This document shows, piece by piece, positions 8,585 through 15,191 of a stretch of DNA of 50,534 nt. How positions within the stretch are numbered: the first letter of the stretch is position 1; each line of letters opens with the position of its first letter. The position numbers and the translations under genes are program-made. A model generated the notes under the pieces. It was not told the origin of the DNA and did no database searches. It worked only from the letters and a program-made list of their open reading frames with translations. Where the stretch lies: assembly GCA_031292215.1 (NCBI GenBank), contig JARLHO010000083.1:1-50534 (forward strand), given 5' to 3'. Source of the DNA: Syntrophobacteraceae bacterium (GTDB lineage: Bacteria > Desulfobacterota > Syntrophobacteria > Syntrophobacterales > Syntrophobacteraceae).

Positions 8585-9187
8585 TCAAGCAAGCGACTCC
8601 ATGTAGGGTCTCATCACATTGGCGATGCGACAAATCTTCGCATAATGCCAAAGATCGTCCATGGTGCAGCCCCGCTCCCGCAGGCATTCCCTCAGAGCTT
8701 CAAGCGCCACATCGAGGCCGATCTTGTTACGATACTTGAAGCAGTCGGCTACGGTTTTGGCAGGCCCATAGACTCTCACCGTGACCCCCTGTATGAGATG
8801 CTCATCGATTCCGAATCGAAGGGATTGTCCCGAAAAACGCACAATATGAAGCGGTAGACCCTCCACCTTGGGCTTCCTCGCCTTGACATCGATGGCCATC
8901 CAGACTTCGAACGGAGGCTGAGTGGTCAGGTTGTGGAAACGCAGGGCCGAGAGAAGACAGATCACTCCATGAGGGACCCTCTTGCACATCTGCGCAAGGC
9001 TGTAGTGTTCGCTGACTTCAGCGTTCGGAAGAGTGTAGAGACCTCGCCCCACCCGCTGCACCACGCCTGCGCGGTAGAGTCTGGACAGATATTCGCGGGG
9101 GATGCCGTAGGGCTCCAGCTCTTTTGGGCGAAAGATCCCTGCCCCTTTTACGATTTCTATGATCCGCTCTGTTCCACACTGGACCAT
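8585..9187 (-). CDS. AbiEi-type antitoxin / transcriptional repressor
   Basis: The 200-aa protein has an N-terminal winged-helix domain (about 1-80: GIFRPKELEPYGIPREYLSR, then VQRVGRGLYTLP) and the AbiEi C-terminal domain (about 90-195: HGVICLLSALRFHNLT, then VYGPAKTVADCFKYRNKIG). AbiEi proteins neutralise the AbiEii nucleotidyltransferase and repress their own promoter. Here the gene is intact, but the downstream toxin is truncated. An inverted repeat at 9213-9242 lies just upstream of the start and fits the autoregulatory operator of such systems. Confidence 0.88.
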   Translation of the reverse strand: MVQCGTERIIEIVKGAGIFRPKELEPYGIPREYLSRLYRAGVVQRVGRGLYTLPNAEVSEHYSLAQMCKRVPHGVICLLSALRFHNLTTQPPFEVWMAIDVKARKPKVEGLPLHIVRFSGQSLRFGIDEHLIQGVTVRVYGPAKTVADCFKYRNKIGLDVALEALRECLRERGCTMDDLWHYAKICRIANVMRPYMESLA

Positions 9188-9212
9188 TTTAGTTCCTGGT
9201 TACTTTTACTAT

Positions 9213-9242
9213 ATGTCGGTAGTTATAAGCTATTACCGACAT
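9213..9242 (-). promoter_or_regulatory. Inverted repeat, probable AbiEi operator
   Basis: atgtcggta (9213-9221) and taccgacat (9234-9242) are perfect 9-bp inverted arms with a 12-bp spacer. The left edge is 26 bp upstream of the antitoxin start codon at 9187. Known AbiEi antitoxins bind inverted repeats at this location, so this is probably the autoregulatory operator. A degenerate related sequence (tatgtaactac, 9244-9254) follows and may be a second half-site. Confidence 0.6.
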
Positions 9243-9665
9243 TATGTAACTACGTCCGGCCTCAAAAGTCAACTCACAAGCGGCGGGAGAGTAAATCCCC
9301 CCGACCCCCCTTTGCAAAAAAAGGGGGGCGATTGAGCCTAGCCCCTCCCTGCGCGTCACTACAAGCGGGAGTGGAGGGCTTCGCGGTGGGACTTAAAACC
9401 ACGGTTGCAATAGCGAACATGATGATTAATCTGGCGCTACGAGGGCAAATGCGTGTATTATAGACTTGCCATGAATGGACGACAGAAGCCGGTTGCCTTA
9501 GCGCCTGTCCTCGCGGTCCCGCCGTTTGCGGGCTTGGGCGGGGGACCGAAAAAAGGCCCTCAGCGGCGAGGAAGGCGCTCAACTCTCTTCTGGCGGTTTC
9601 AGTAGTCGCGCGCGGCCGCGCTGTCAAGCCACTCTAGTGATCCACAACAAATAAGGAGGATTGCC
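9243..9665. other. Intergenic region between abiE locus and dodecin
   Basis: Apart from the third C-rich repeat (9297-9350), this 420-bp stretch holds a GC-rich stem-loop near 9513-9548 (cggtcccgcc pairing with ggcgggggaccg). A good dodecin ribosome-binding site lies at 9655-9660. No convincing coding region or RNA gene was seen. Confidence 0.4.
9297..9350. repeat. Dispersed C-rich palindromic repeat, copy 3
   Basis: This is the same unit as at 126-175: a C-run, tttgcaaa, an A/G run and the tail cgattgagcctagcccctcc. The hairpin arms are intact. It lies beyond the AbiE operator, about 110 bp upstream of the antitoxin start. It is about 9 kb from the other copies, showing the family is dispersed rather than local. 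Confidence 0.7.
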
Positions 9666-9875
9666 ATGTCCGTTTACAAGATCGTCGAACTTGTCGGAAC
9701 CAGTCCGAATTCGTGGGAAGAAGCCGCCAAGGATGCCGTGGAGACAGCGACCAAGAGTCTCAGGGATCTAAGAATTGCAGAAGTGGACAAGCTGGACATG
9801 CGGATCGAAAACGGTAAAGTCATCGAATACCGTACGCGCGTAAAGCTGTCCTTTAAATACGAGGGCACCGATTGA
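9666..9875 (+). CDS. Dodecin family flavin-binding protein
   Basis: The 69-aa protein matches dodecin in length and pattern: VYKIVELVGTSPNSWEEAAK, then helix AVETATKSLRDL, then two strands ending VIEYRTRVKLSFKYEG. Dodecins form hollow dodecamers that bind flavin or CoA pairs and buffer free flavin. The Trp in SPNSWEEA is the residue that stacks on the flavin. Aggagg stands 6 bases upstream of the ATG, and an intrinsic terminator follows directly, so it is a single-gene unit. Confidence 0.93.
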   Translation: MSVYKIVELVGTSPNSWEEAAKDAVETATKSLRDLRIAEVDKLDMRIENGKVIEYRTRVKLSFKYEGTD

Positions 9876-9882
9876 TAAGATA

Positions 9883-9915
9883 GCGAAAAGCCCCGCCAAA
9901 GGCGGGGCTTTTCGC
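9883..9915 (+). terminator. Rho-independent terminator after dodecin
   Basis: A perfect 15-bp stem, gcgaaaagccccgcc and ggcggggcttttcgc, with an aaa loop. The A/T block inside the stem gives a U-tract on either strand, so it probably also ends transcripts of the convergent acyl-CoA dehydrogenase operon. Confidence 0.9.
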
Positions 9916-9996
9916 CTTCCATACATTTGCGTCCCGCTGTCTACGCCCCCCGGGACGAGAAATCCCGCAGTGATTCTAAATTGTCCGGCCGCCTGT

Positions 9997-11148
9997 TTAC
10001 TTCTCCAACAGTCCCCTCGCAATGATTAGCCGCTGGATCTCGCTTGTGCCCTCGTAGATGGTGGTTATACGAACATCCCGGTAGAAGCGTTCGACGGGGA
10101 AATCATTGGTGTAGCCGTAGCCGCCAAGCATCTGAATCGCATCGTAGCAGGCCCGGTTTGCGGATTCGCTCGCATACAGCTTGCCCATCGAAGCCTCCCT
10201 CGAATAAGCTCTCCCCTGGTCCTTGAGGCAGGCCGCGCGAAGCAAAAGAAGGCGCGCCGCCTCAAGCCTTGTGTAGTTGTCTGCGATCATCCACTGGATG
10301 GCCTGCTGCGAGGCGATGGGCTTATCGAACTGAATTCTATCCTGCGCGTATCTGGTCGCAAAATCCATGGCGGCAAGCCCGATGCCAAGGGCCATGGACC
10401 CGATTCCGATCCTTCCTCCGGCAAGCTCGGCAACGGCGATGCGAAACCCATCGTTTACCCCGCCAAGCATGTTTTCCCGCGGCGCCTTGCAGTTTTCAAA
10501 AATCAGCTCATTGGTCGATGATCCGTTTTGCCCCAACTTGTGCTCATCTCTTCCGACCGTAAAACCCGGGAAATCGGGCTCAACGATAAACGCACTGATC
10601 CCCCTGCCCTTCCTGGCCTCTTTGTCGGTAACCGCCCAAACCACGAAACAGCCCGCATACTCGGCGCTGGAAATAAAAATCTTGTTGCCATTGAGCACCC
10701 AGTAGTCGCCCTCAAGAACCGCGGTCGTACGCATTGCCGCCGGGTCCGACCCCGCGCAGGTCTCGGTAAGGCCAAAACTGCCCGCGCAGTATCGGCCGTC
10801 GCAAAGGGGAGGAATATATTTTTCTTTTTGCTCCTCTGTCCCGACGACCTGGATCACCTCGGCCACCATGTTGGTTACCGAGGCCGTAACGGCGGTGGAC
10901 GCGCATGCGCGCCCGAGTTCGGTCATGACGAGCGAAAAGGCGACGCTGCCGGCCCCCGATCCCCCATACTCGGGGTCAACGTTTAACCCCATAAACCCAA
11001 GCTCTGCGAGTTTTTTGAGATTGGCCTTAAGGATGTCGCGATCCTTGGTCCTGTCGATTTGCGCCGCAACGGGTTCGAGTTCCCGCCGGGCAAACTTTGC
11101 GGCGGTCTCCCGGATGATTCTTTGCTCTTCGTTTAGTTCGAAATCCAT
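9997..11148 (-). CDS. Acyl-CoA dehydrogenase (short-chain type)
   Basis: This 383-aa FAD enzyme performs the first oxidation of beta-oxidation, acyl-CoA to trans-2-enoyl-CoA. It has full family length. Recognisable parts are the N-terminal helical domain (MDFELNEEQRIIRETAAKFA), the FAD-binding FGLTETCAGSDPAAM, the QFDKPIASQQAIQW segment and the catalytic-base region ITTIYEGTSEIQRL near residue 366. It is the last gene of the DUF167-thiolase-HAD-ACAD operon, 12 bp after the dehydrogenase. The set suits butyryl-CoA or other short-chain oxidation or, in reverse, butyrate formation. Neither an enoyl-CoA hydratase nor etfAB is nearby, so partners must lie elsewhere. Confidence 0.93.
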   Translation of the reverse strand: MDFELNEEQRIIRETAAKFARRELEPVAAQIDRTKDRDILKANLKKLAELGFMGLNVDPEYGGSGAGSVAFSLVMTELGRACASTAVTASVTNMVAEVIQVVGTEEQKEKYIPPLCDGRYCAGSFGLTETCAGSDPAAMRTTAVLEGDYWVLNGNKIFISSAEYAGCFVVWAVTDKEARKGRGISAFIVEPDFPGFTVGRDEHKLGQNGSSTNELIFENCKAPRENMLGGVNDGFRIAVAELAGGRIGIGSMALGIGLAAMDFATRYAQDRIQFDKPIASQQAIQWMIADNYTRLEAARLLLLRAACLKDQGRAYSREASMGKLYASESANRACYDAIQMLGGYGYTNDFPVERFYRDVRITTIYEGTSEIQRLIIARGLLEK

Positions 11149-11160
11149 GCCACCGGTCCC

Positions 11161-12012
11161 TTATAGATATTCGTAGAATCCACGACCGCTCTTTTTGCCG
11201 AGCCACCCCGCCTCCACGTATTTACGCAGAAGAGGACAGGGCCTGTACTTGGAGTCGCAGAAACCGTCGTAGAGGGTCTCCATTATCGCCAGGCAGGTGT
11301 CAAGACCTATCAGGTCGGCAAGGGCGAGCGGCCCCATCGGGTGATTCATCCCAAGCCGCATGACCGTGTCTATGTCCTCTCGGGTCCCGACACCGTGATA
11401 GAGGCAAAAAACGGCTTCATTTATCATGGGCATGAGGATCCGATTGGCGATAAAGCCCGGGAAGTCGTTTGAAAGGGCCGGCGTCTTTCCGAATTTAACC
11501 GAAAGCTCCCACGTTGTCTTAAAGGTTTCCTCGGAAGTCGGCAGTCCCCGAATCACTTCGACAAGCTTCATAACCGGCACGGGATTCATGAAGTGCATGC
11601 CGATCACCTTACCTGGCCTTTTGGTCTGTGCGGCTATGCGCCCGATGGGAATCGAGGAGGTGTTGCTCGCAAGTATTGCCCCCGGCCCGCAGATCGAGTC
11701 GAGGTCTTTAAACAACTGAAATTTTATCGGTTCCTTCTCGGTGGCGGCTTCTACGACAAAATCGGCGGCCGAAAGATCTTTTAGGCTCGTGCTGGTCTTG
11801 ATGCGTCCCAGCACGGCGTCTCGATCCTGCGCGCTCATTTTCCCTTTTTCCACATTTTTTGCCAATATGGAGGCGATGTTTTTTAGACCGCGATCGACAA
11901 ATTCATCCTTTATGTCGTTCATAATCACCTGCAGACCGCTCGTCGCTGCGACCTGAGCGATCCCGTTTCCCATCTGCCCGGCCCCTATAACTCCAAAAAC
12001 CTTTACTTCCAT
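11161..12012 (-). CDS. hbd: 3-hydroxybutyryl-CoA / 3-hydroxyacyl-CoA dehydrogenase
   Basis: The 283-aa NAD(P)-dependent enzyme interconverts 3-hydroxyacyl-CoA and acetoacetyl-CoA. It has an N-terminal Rossmann fold (FGVIGAGQMGNGIAQ) and the catalytic His context VIGMHFMNPVPVMKLVEVI. The C-terminal helical domain starts at PGFIANRILMPMINEAV and ends KKSGRGFYEY. Its length is that of stand-alone Hbd rather than a FadB-type fusion. It lies 22 bp downstream of thiolase and 12 bp upstream of acyl-CoA dehydrogenase, clearly one operon. Confidence 0.94.
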   Translation of the reverse strand: MEVKVFGVIGAGQMGNGIAQVAATSGLQVIMNDIKDEFVDRGLKNIASILAKNVEKGKMSAQDRDAVLGRIKTSTSLKDLSAADFVVEAATEKEPIKFQLFKDLDSICGPGAILASNTSSIPIGRIAAQTKRPGKVIGMHFMNPVPVMKLVEVIRGLPTSEETFKTTWELSVKFGKTPALSNDFPGFIANRILMPMINEAVFCLYHGVGTREDIDTVMRLGMNHPMGPLALADLIGLDTCLAIMETLYDGFCDSKYRPCPLLRKYVEAGWLGKKSGRGFYEYL

Positions 12013-12034
12013 AGGATTTTTCCTTTCCAGTCCT

Positions 12035-13210
12035 CTATCTTCTTACCACCATGGCAACGGCTTCACCGCCTCCAAGGCACAGGGAAACAAGGCCCGTCTT
12101 CTTACCGGAGCGACTCATCTCATAGAGCATCGTCACCAGCAGGCGGCAGCCGCTGGCCCCTATGGGATGTCCCAAAGAGACGCTGCCCCCAGCAGCGTTC
12201 ACCTTCGAAGGGTCGAGTTGTAGTTCCTTTAGCACGCAGACCGTCGAGCCGCTAAAAGCTTCGTTTATCTCGAAAAGATCAACGTCTTCGATGCGCAGCC
12301 CCTCTTTTCCCAGGCATTTGGGAACCGCAAGGATCGGCGCCACCAGAACGTATTTCATATCGATGCCGCTCGAAGCCTGCGCGCCGATCGTTGCCATCAC
12401 CGTACATCCCAGTTCCGTAGCCTTTTCCCTGGACATGACAACGACCGCTGCGGCCCCGTCGCTTATAACCGATGAATTCCCCGCGGTGGTAACGCCCCCC
12501 GCTTTAAACGCGGGCTTCATTTTCGCCAACTGCTCATAGGTAGTCTCTCTCGGGCATTCATCCTTTGAAAAAACCACTTTCTCACCCTTTCGGGGCGGCA
12601 ACTCCACCGGGACGATTTCCTCGATGAAGCGGCCCGCTGCAATCGAGGCCAGCGACTTTTCGTAAGACCGGGCGGCGTAGCGGTCCTGGTCTTCCCTTGA
12701 AACCGAGTATCTTTCGCAGCAAAGCTCGTTTGAAATGCCCATGTGAAAATCGTTTACTATGTCCCACAAACCGTCGTGAATCATGTGGTCGAGCAGGACT
12801 CCATTGCCCATCCGATAGCCGCTGCGCGCCTTTTCCAGGTAATAGGGGGCCATGCTCATGTTTTCCATCCCCCCGGCCACAACGACTTCGGCATCCCCTG
12901 TCTGAACGGCCTGGGCGGCCAGCATCACCGCCTTCAGTCCAGAACCGCAGACCTTGTTGATTGTGAGGGCCTCGATTTCCCATGGCATACCTGCTGCGAC
13001 CGCAGCCTGCTTGGCCGGATTCTGACCGTAGCCACACGGCAGCACCAACCCCATAATGACCTCGTTTACCGCTTCCTTAGCTATTCCCGCTCGCCTGATC
13101 GCCTCTTCGATCACGATGCCGCCCAGCCTGGTTGCCCCGACAGCGCTTAGCGATCCATTAAAGCTCCCAAGCGGGGTCCTTACCGCGCTAACAATTACGG
13201 CTTCGCGCAT
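12035..13210 (-). CDS. Acetyl-CoA C-acetyltransferase (thiolase)
   Basis: This 391-aa thiolase cleaves or forms acetoacetyl-CoA. The acylated cysteine is in NKVCGSGLKAVMLA (near residue 88). Further family motifs are NEAFSGSTV, GHPIGASGCRLL with the catalytic His, and the C-terminal CLGGGEAVAM with the second active-site Cys. It is preceded by the DUF167 gene (11-bp gap) and followed by hbd. Together with the acyl-CoA dehydrogenase this gives three of the four beta-oxidation steps. Confidence 0.94.
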   Translation of the reverse strand: MREAVIVSAVRTPLGSFNGSLSAVGATRLGGIVIEEAIRRAGIAKEAVNEVIMGLVLPCGYGQNPAKQAAVAAGMPWEIEALTINKVCGSGLKAVMLAAQAVQTGDAEVVVAGGMENMSMAPYYLEKARSGYRMGNGVLLDHMIHDGLWDIVNDFHMGISNELCCERYSVSREDQDRYAARSYEKSLASIAAGRFIEEIVPVELPPRKGEKVVFSKDECPRETTYEQLAKMKPAFKAGGVTTAGNSSVISDGAAAVVVMSREKATELGCTVMATIGAQASSGIDMKYVLVAPILAVPKCLGKEGLRIEDVDLFEINEAFSGSTVCVLKELQLDPSKVNAAGGSVSLGHPIGASGCRLLVTMLYEMSRSGKKTGLVSLCLGGGEAVAMVVRR

Positions 13211-13221
13211 TCTCTATCTCC

Positions 13222-13530
13222 TTATATTGTCACTATTTTTAACTTCTCCCGTACAAACTCTATGGGCCGCGAAATGACAAAGGTCTTGTCACGCGACTGC
13301 CCCCCCCTTAGCAGCCTGATTTCAGACTTGGAAACACCCAGAAACCCGGCAAGAAACGCGATGCATTCCCGGTTCGCCTCCCCCTCGACGGGTGGCGAAC
13401 TGATGCGGATTTTTAGCCTTTGGCCGAAAAGGCCCGAAAAGCCGCTCCTTGCCGCCCGGGGCTGAACGTGGACCAACAAGAGGGTTTCTGCGCCCCTTTC
13501 GGACAAATAGGTCGAATCATCGTGGGCCAT
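13222..13530 (-). CDS. DUF167 (YggU-type) family protein
   Basis: The 102-aa protein carries the YggU/DUF167 core: LLLVHVQPRAARSGFSG, then LKIRISSPPVEGEANRECIAFLA, then EIRLLRGGQSRDKTFVI. Its function is unknown, though the fold is conserved in bacteria, archaea and eukaryotes. It is the first gene of the beta-oxidation operon, with a ggag site before its ATG. Its presence as lead gene of this operon is unusual and probably incidental. Confidence 0.85.
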   Translation of the reverse strand: MAHDDSTYLSERGAETLLLVHVQPRAARSGFSGLFGQRLKIRISSPPVEGEANRECIAFLAGFLGVSKSEIRLLRGGQSRDKTFVISRPIEFVREKLKIVTI

Positions 13531-13687
13531 GGAGGCTCCCGCACGTTAAATTTTTCACAGGCCCTCGCTCATTGACACGCCGCGCCATGCTGGAATATAT
13601 ATCTCAATTGCCGGTAACCGAAGCAAAAAGACACGGCGCGGAGCAATTTGATGCCGGCCAACCGCTCACCCCCCGTTGAGGATTTCC

Positions 13688-14245
13688 ATGGTGAAGGTTT
13701 TTGGAACTCTCATCATTTTCTTCGCACTATCGGCGTCTGCGCTGGCCGCCGCCCCTGCGGCGGAAGAGTTTTCGGCCCGCCTGTTTATGTTGCCTAAAGG
13801 CGCCTCCCCCGTTCGCGGCAGGATTTTTGTAAAAGGGGACAAAGTGCGCCAGGAAACCTCCGGCCCGGACGGCGCGCAAATCATGGTTTTCCGCCCGGAC
13901 AGGAAAGTTACCTGGATGATAACCGGCGGGGGGCAGGTGTGCCTGCAGATGCCTTATCGGGCCTCCGACAATGATTTTGAGGAGTGGAAGTCGATAAAGG
14001 CGACAAACCCCCGATTTCTCGGAAAAGAAACCGTTTGCGGCCTGCCATGCAGTAAATACCAGGGGGCGGAAAACGGCAATGAGACCCTCTTTTGGATTTT
14101 TGAACGATTATCTTTTCCCGTAAAGGTCGATAACCAGGATAAAACTATCGAGTACACCGACGTCAAGCAATGCAGGCTCGACGATTCCCTTTTTAAAATT
14201 CCGCCATCGTGCAAAAAGGCGACTATCAGGATAGAGCCGCCGTAG
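13688..14245 (+). CDS. Secreted DUF4412-like protein
   Basis: The 185-aa protein has a clear signal peptide (MVKVFGTLIIFFALSASALAAAPA, cleaved after about residue 20). The mature part is beta-rich with a run such as FVKGDKVRQETSGPDGAQIM. It ends in a two-cysteine segment (VKQCRLDDSLFKIPPSCKK) and also has VCGLPCSKYQ. The pattern resembles DUF4412 or LolA-like outer-membrane-lipoprotein carriers of unknown role. ATG 13688 was chosen over the in-frame TTG at 13676 because tgagg stands 6 bases before it. It is followed 11 bp later by the FAH-family gene. Confidence 0.6.
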   Translation: MVKVFGTLIIFFALSASALAAAPAAEEFSARLFMLPKGASPVRGRIFVKGDKVRQETSGPDGAQIMVFRPDRKVTWMITGGGQVCLQMPYRASDNDFEEWKSIKATNPRFLGKETVCGLPCSKYQGAENGNETLFWIFERLSFPVKVDNQDKTIEYTDVKQCRLDDSLFKIPPSCKKATIRIEPP

Positions 14246-14256
14246 GAGCCGAAGAG

Positions 14257-14970
14257 ATGGTCCAATTACCGGTTTCGGACAATTCGCATTTCAGGGTTGA
14301 GCCGTCCAAAATAATCGCCCTTGGCCTAAACTACCGCAGCCACATCGCCGAGAGCCATTCGGTCAAAGTGAGCGGCTTTACGGACGAAGTCCCTGCGGAA
14401 CCCATACTTTTCCCGAAAACCCCGAACGTTTTGATCGGGCCGGGCGAACCCATAGTGATTCCCGCGTTTCTGCTCGACTACGGCTTCGAAGATCTTAGGA
14501 CCGACTACGAAGCGGAACTGGCGGTAATAATCGGGAAAAGATGCAAAAACATAATGGCCCGGGAAGCCTTTGACCATGTTTTGGGCTACACGTGCATAAA
14601 CGATGTCAGTCAGCGAAACATCCAGTCGGGCGACCGTTCGGGATGGTTCAGGGGCAAATCCCTGGACACCTTCGGCCCCGTTGGGCCCCGGGTAGTCCTG
14701 CGGGAAGAAATCGGCGATCCCCAGGCGCTTCGCATCCAGTGCCGGTTAAACGGCGCAACCGTCCAGGACTCCAACACCTCGCAGATGATTTTCCCCATCG
14801 ATCGGATGATAGAATTCCTATCCAAAAACTTCACGCTCATGCCAGGAGACATAATTGCCACGGGAACTCCCGCAGGCGTTGGACGAATCCGCCATGGAGA
14901 CGTAGTGGAGGTGGAGATAGAAAAAATCGGCGTCCTGACCAATCCCGTGGTTGAAGAGTGGAAGCTGTGA
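14257..14970 (+). CDS. Fumarylacetoacetate hydrolase family protein
   Basis: The 237-aa protein is a single FAH catalytic domain. It shows IIALGLNYRSHIAES, the metal-binding DYEAELAVIIGKRCKN and GYTCINDVSQRNIQ. GKSLDTFGPVGP and the C-terminal ATGTPAGVG and HGDVVEVEIEKIG complete it. Relatives are acylpyruvate hydrolases, oxaloacetate tautomerases or decarboxylases, or homoprotocatechuate-pathway enzymes; the substrate is undetermined. The ATG at 14257 was taken because taggag lies upstream; a longer in-frame start (14209) would overlap the preceding gene. Confidence 0.88.
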   Translation: MVQLPVSDNSHFRVEPSKIIALGLNYRSHIAESHSVKVSGFTDEVPAEPILFPKTPNVLIGPGEPIVIPAFLLDYGFEDLRTDYEAELAVIIGKRCKNIMAREAFDHVLGYTCINDVSQRNIQSGDRSGWFRGKSLDTFGPVGPRVVLREEIGDPQALRIQCRLNGATVQDSNTSQMIFPIDRMIEFLSKNFTLMPGDIIATGTPAGVGRIRHGDVVEVEIEKIGVLTNPVVEEWKL

Positions 14971-15191
14971 TCGATTCCATTGGGTCACACCGGGGCTCCC
15001 CTGGAAGTCGCCCCCGGGCCGGCGGTTTGTGTTTCCTACCTGTAACGGCTTGTGCTACAAGATATATTACTGTTTAAGAATGATTATTTCCTACGATTTC
15101 TCTCATCGTTTGAGGTGAGAGTGACGATCCTTGGGAGGAGGAGCAGGCAAGGCCTGCCTTCTTAAGCCACAGTCACACCCCGAGGTCATTT

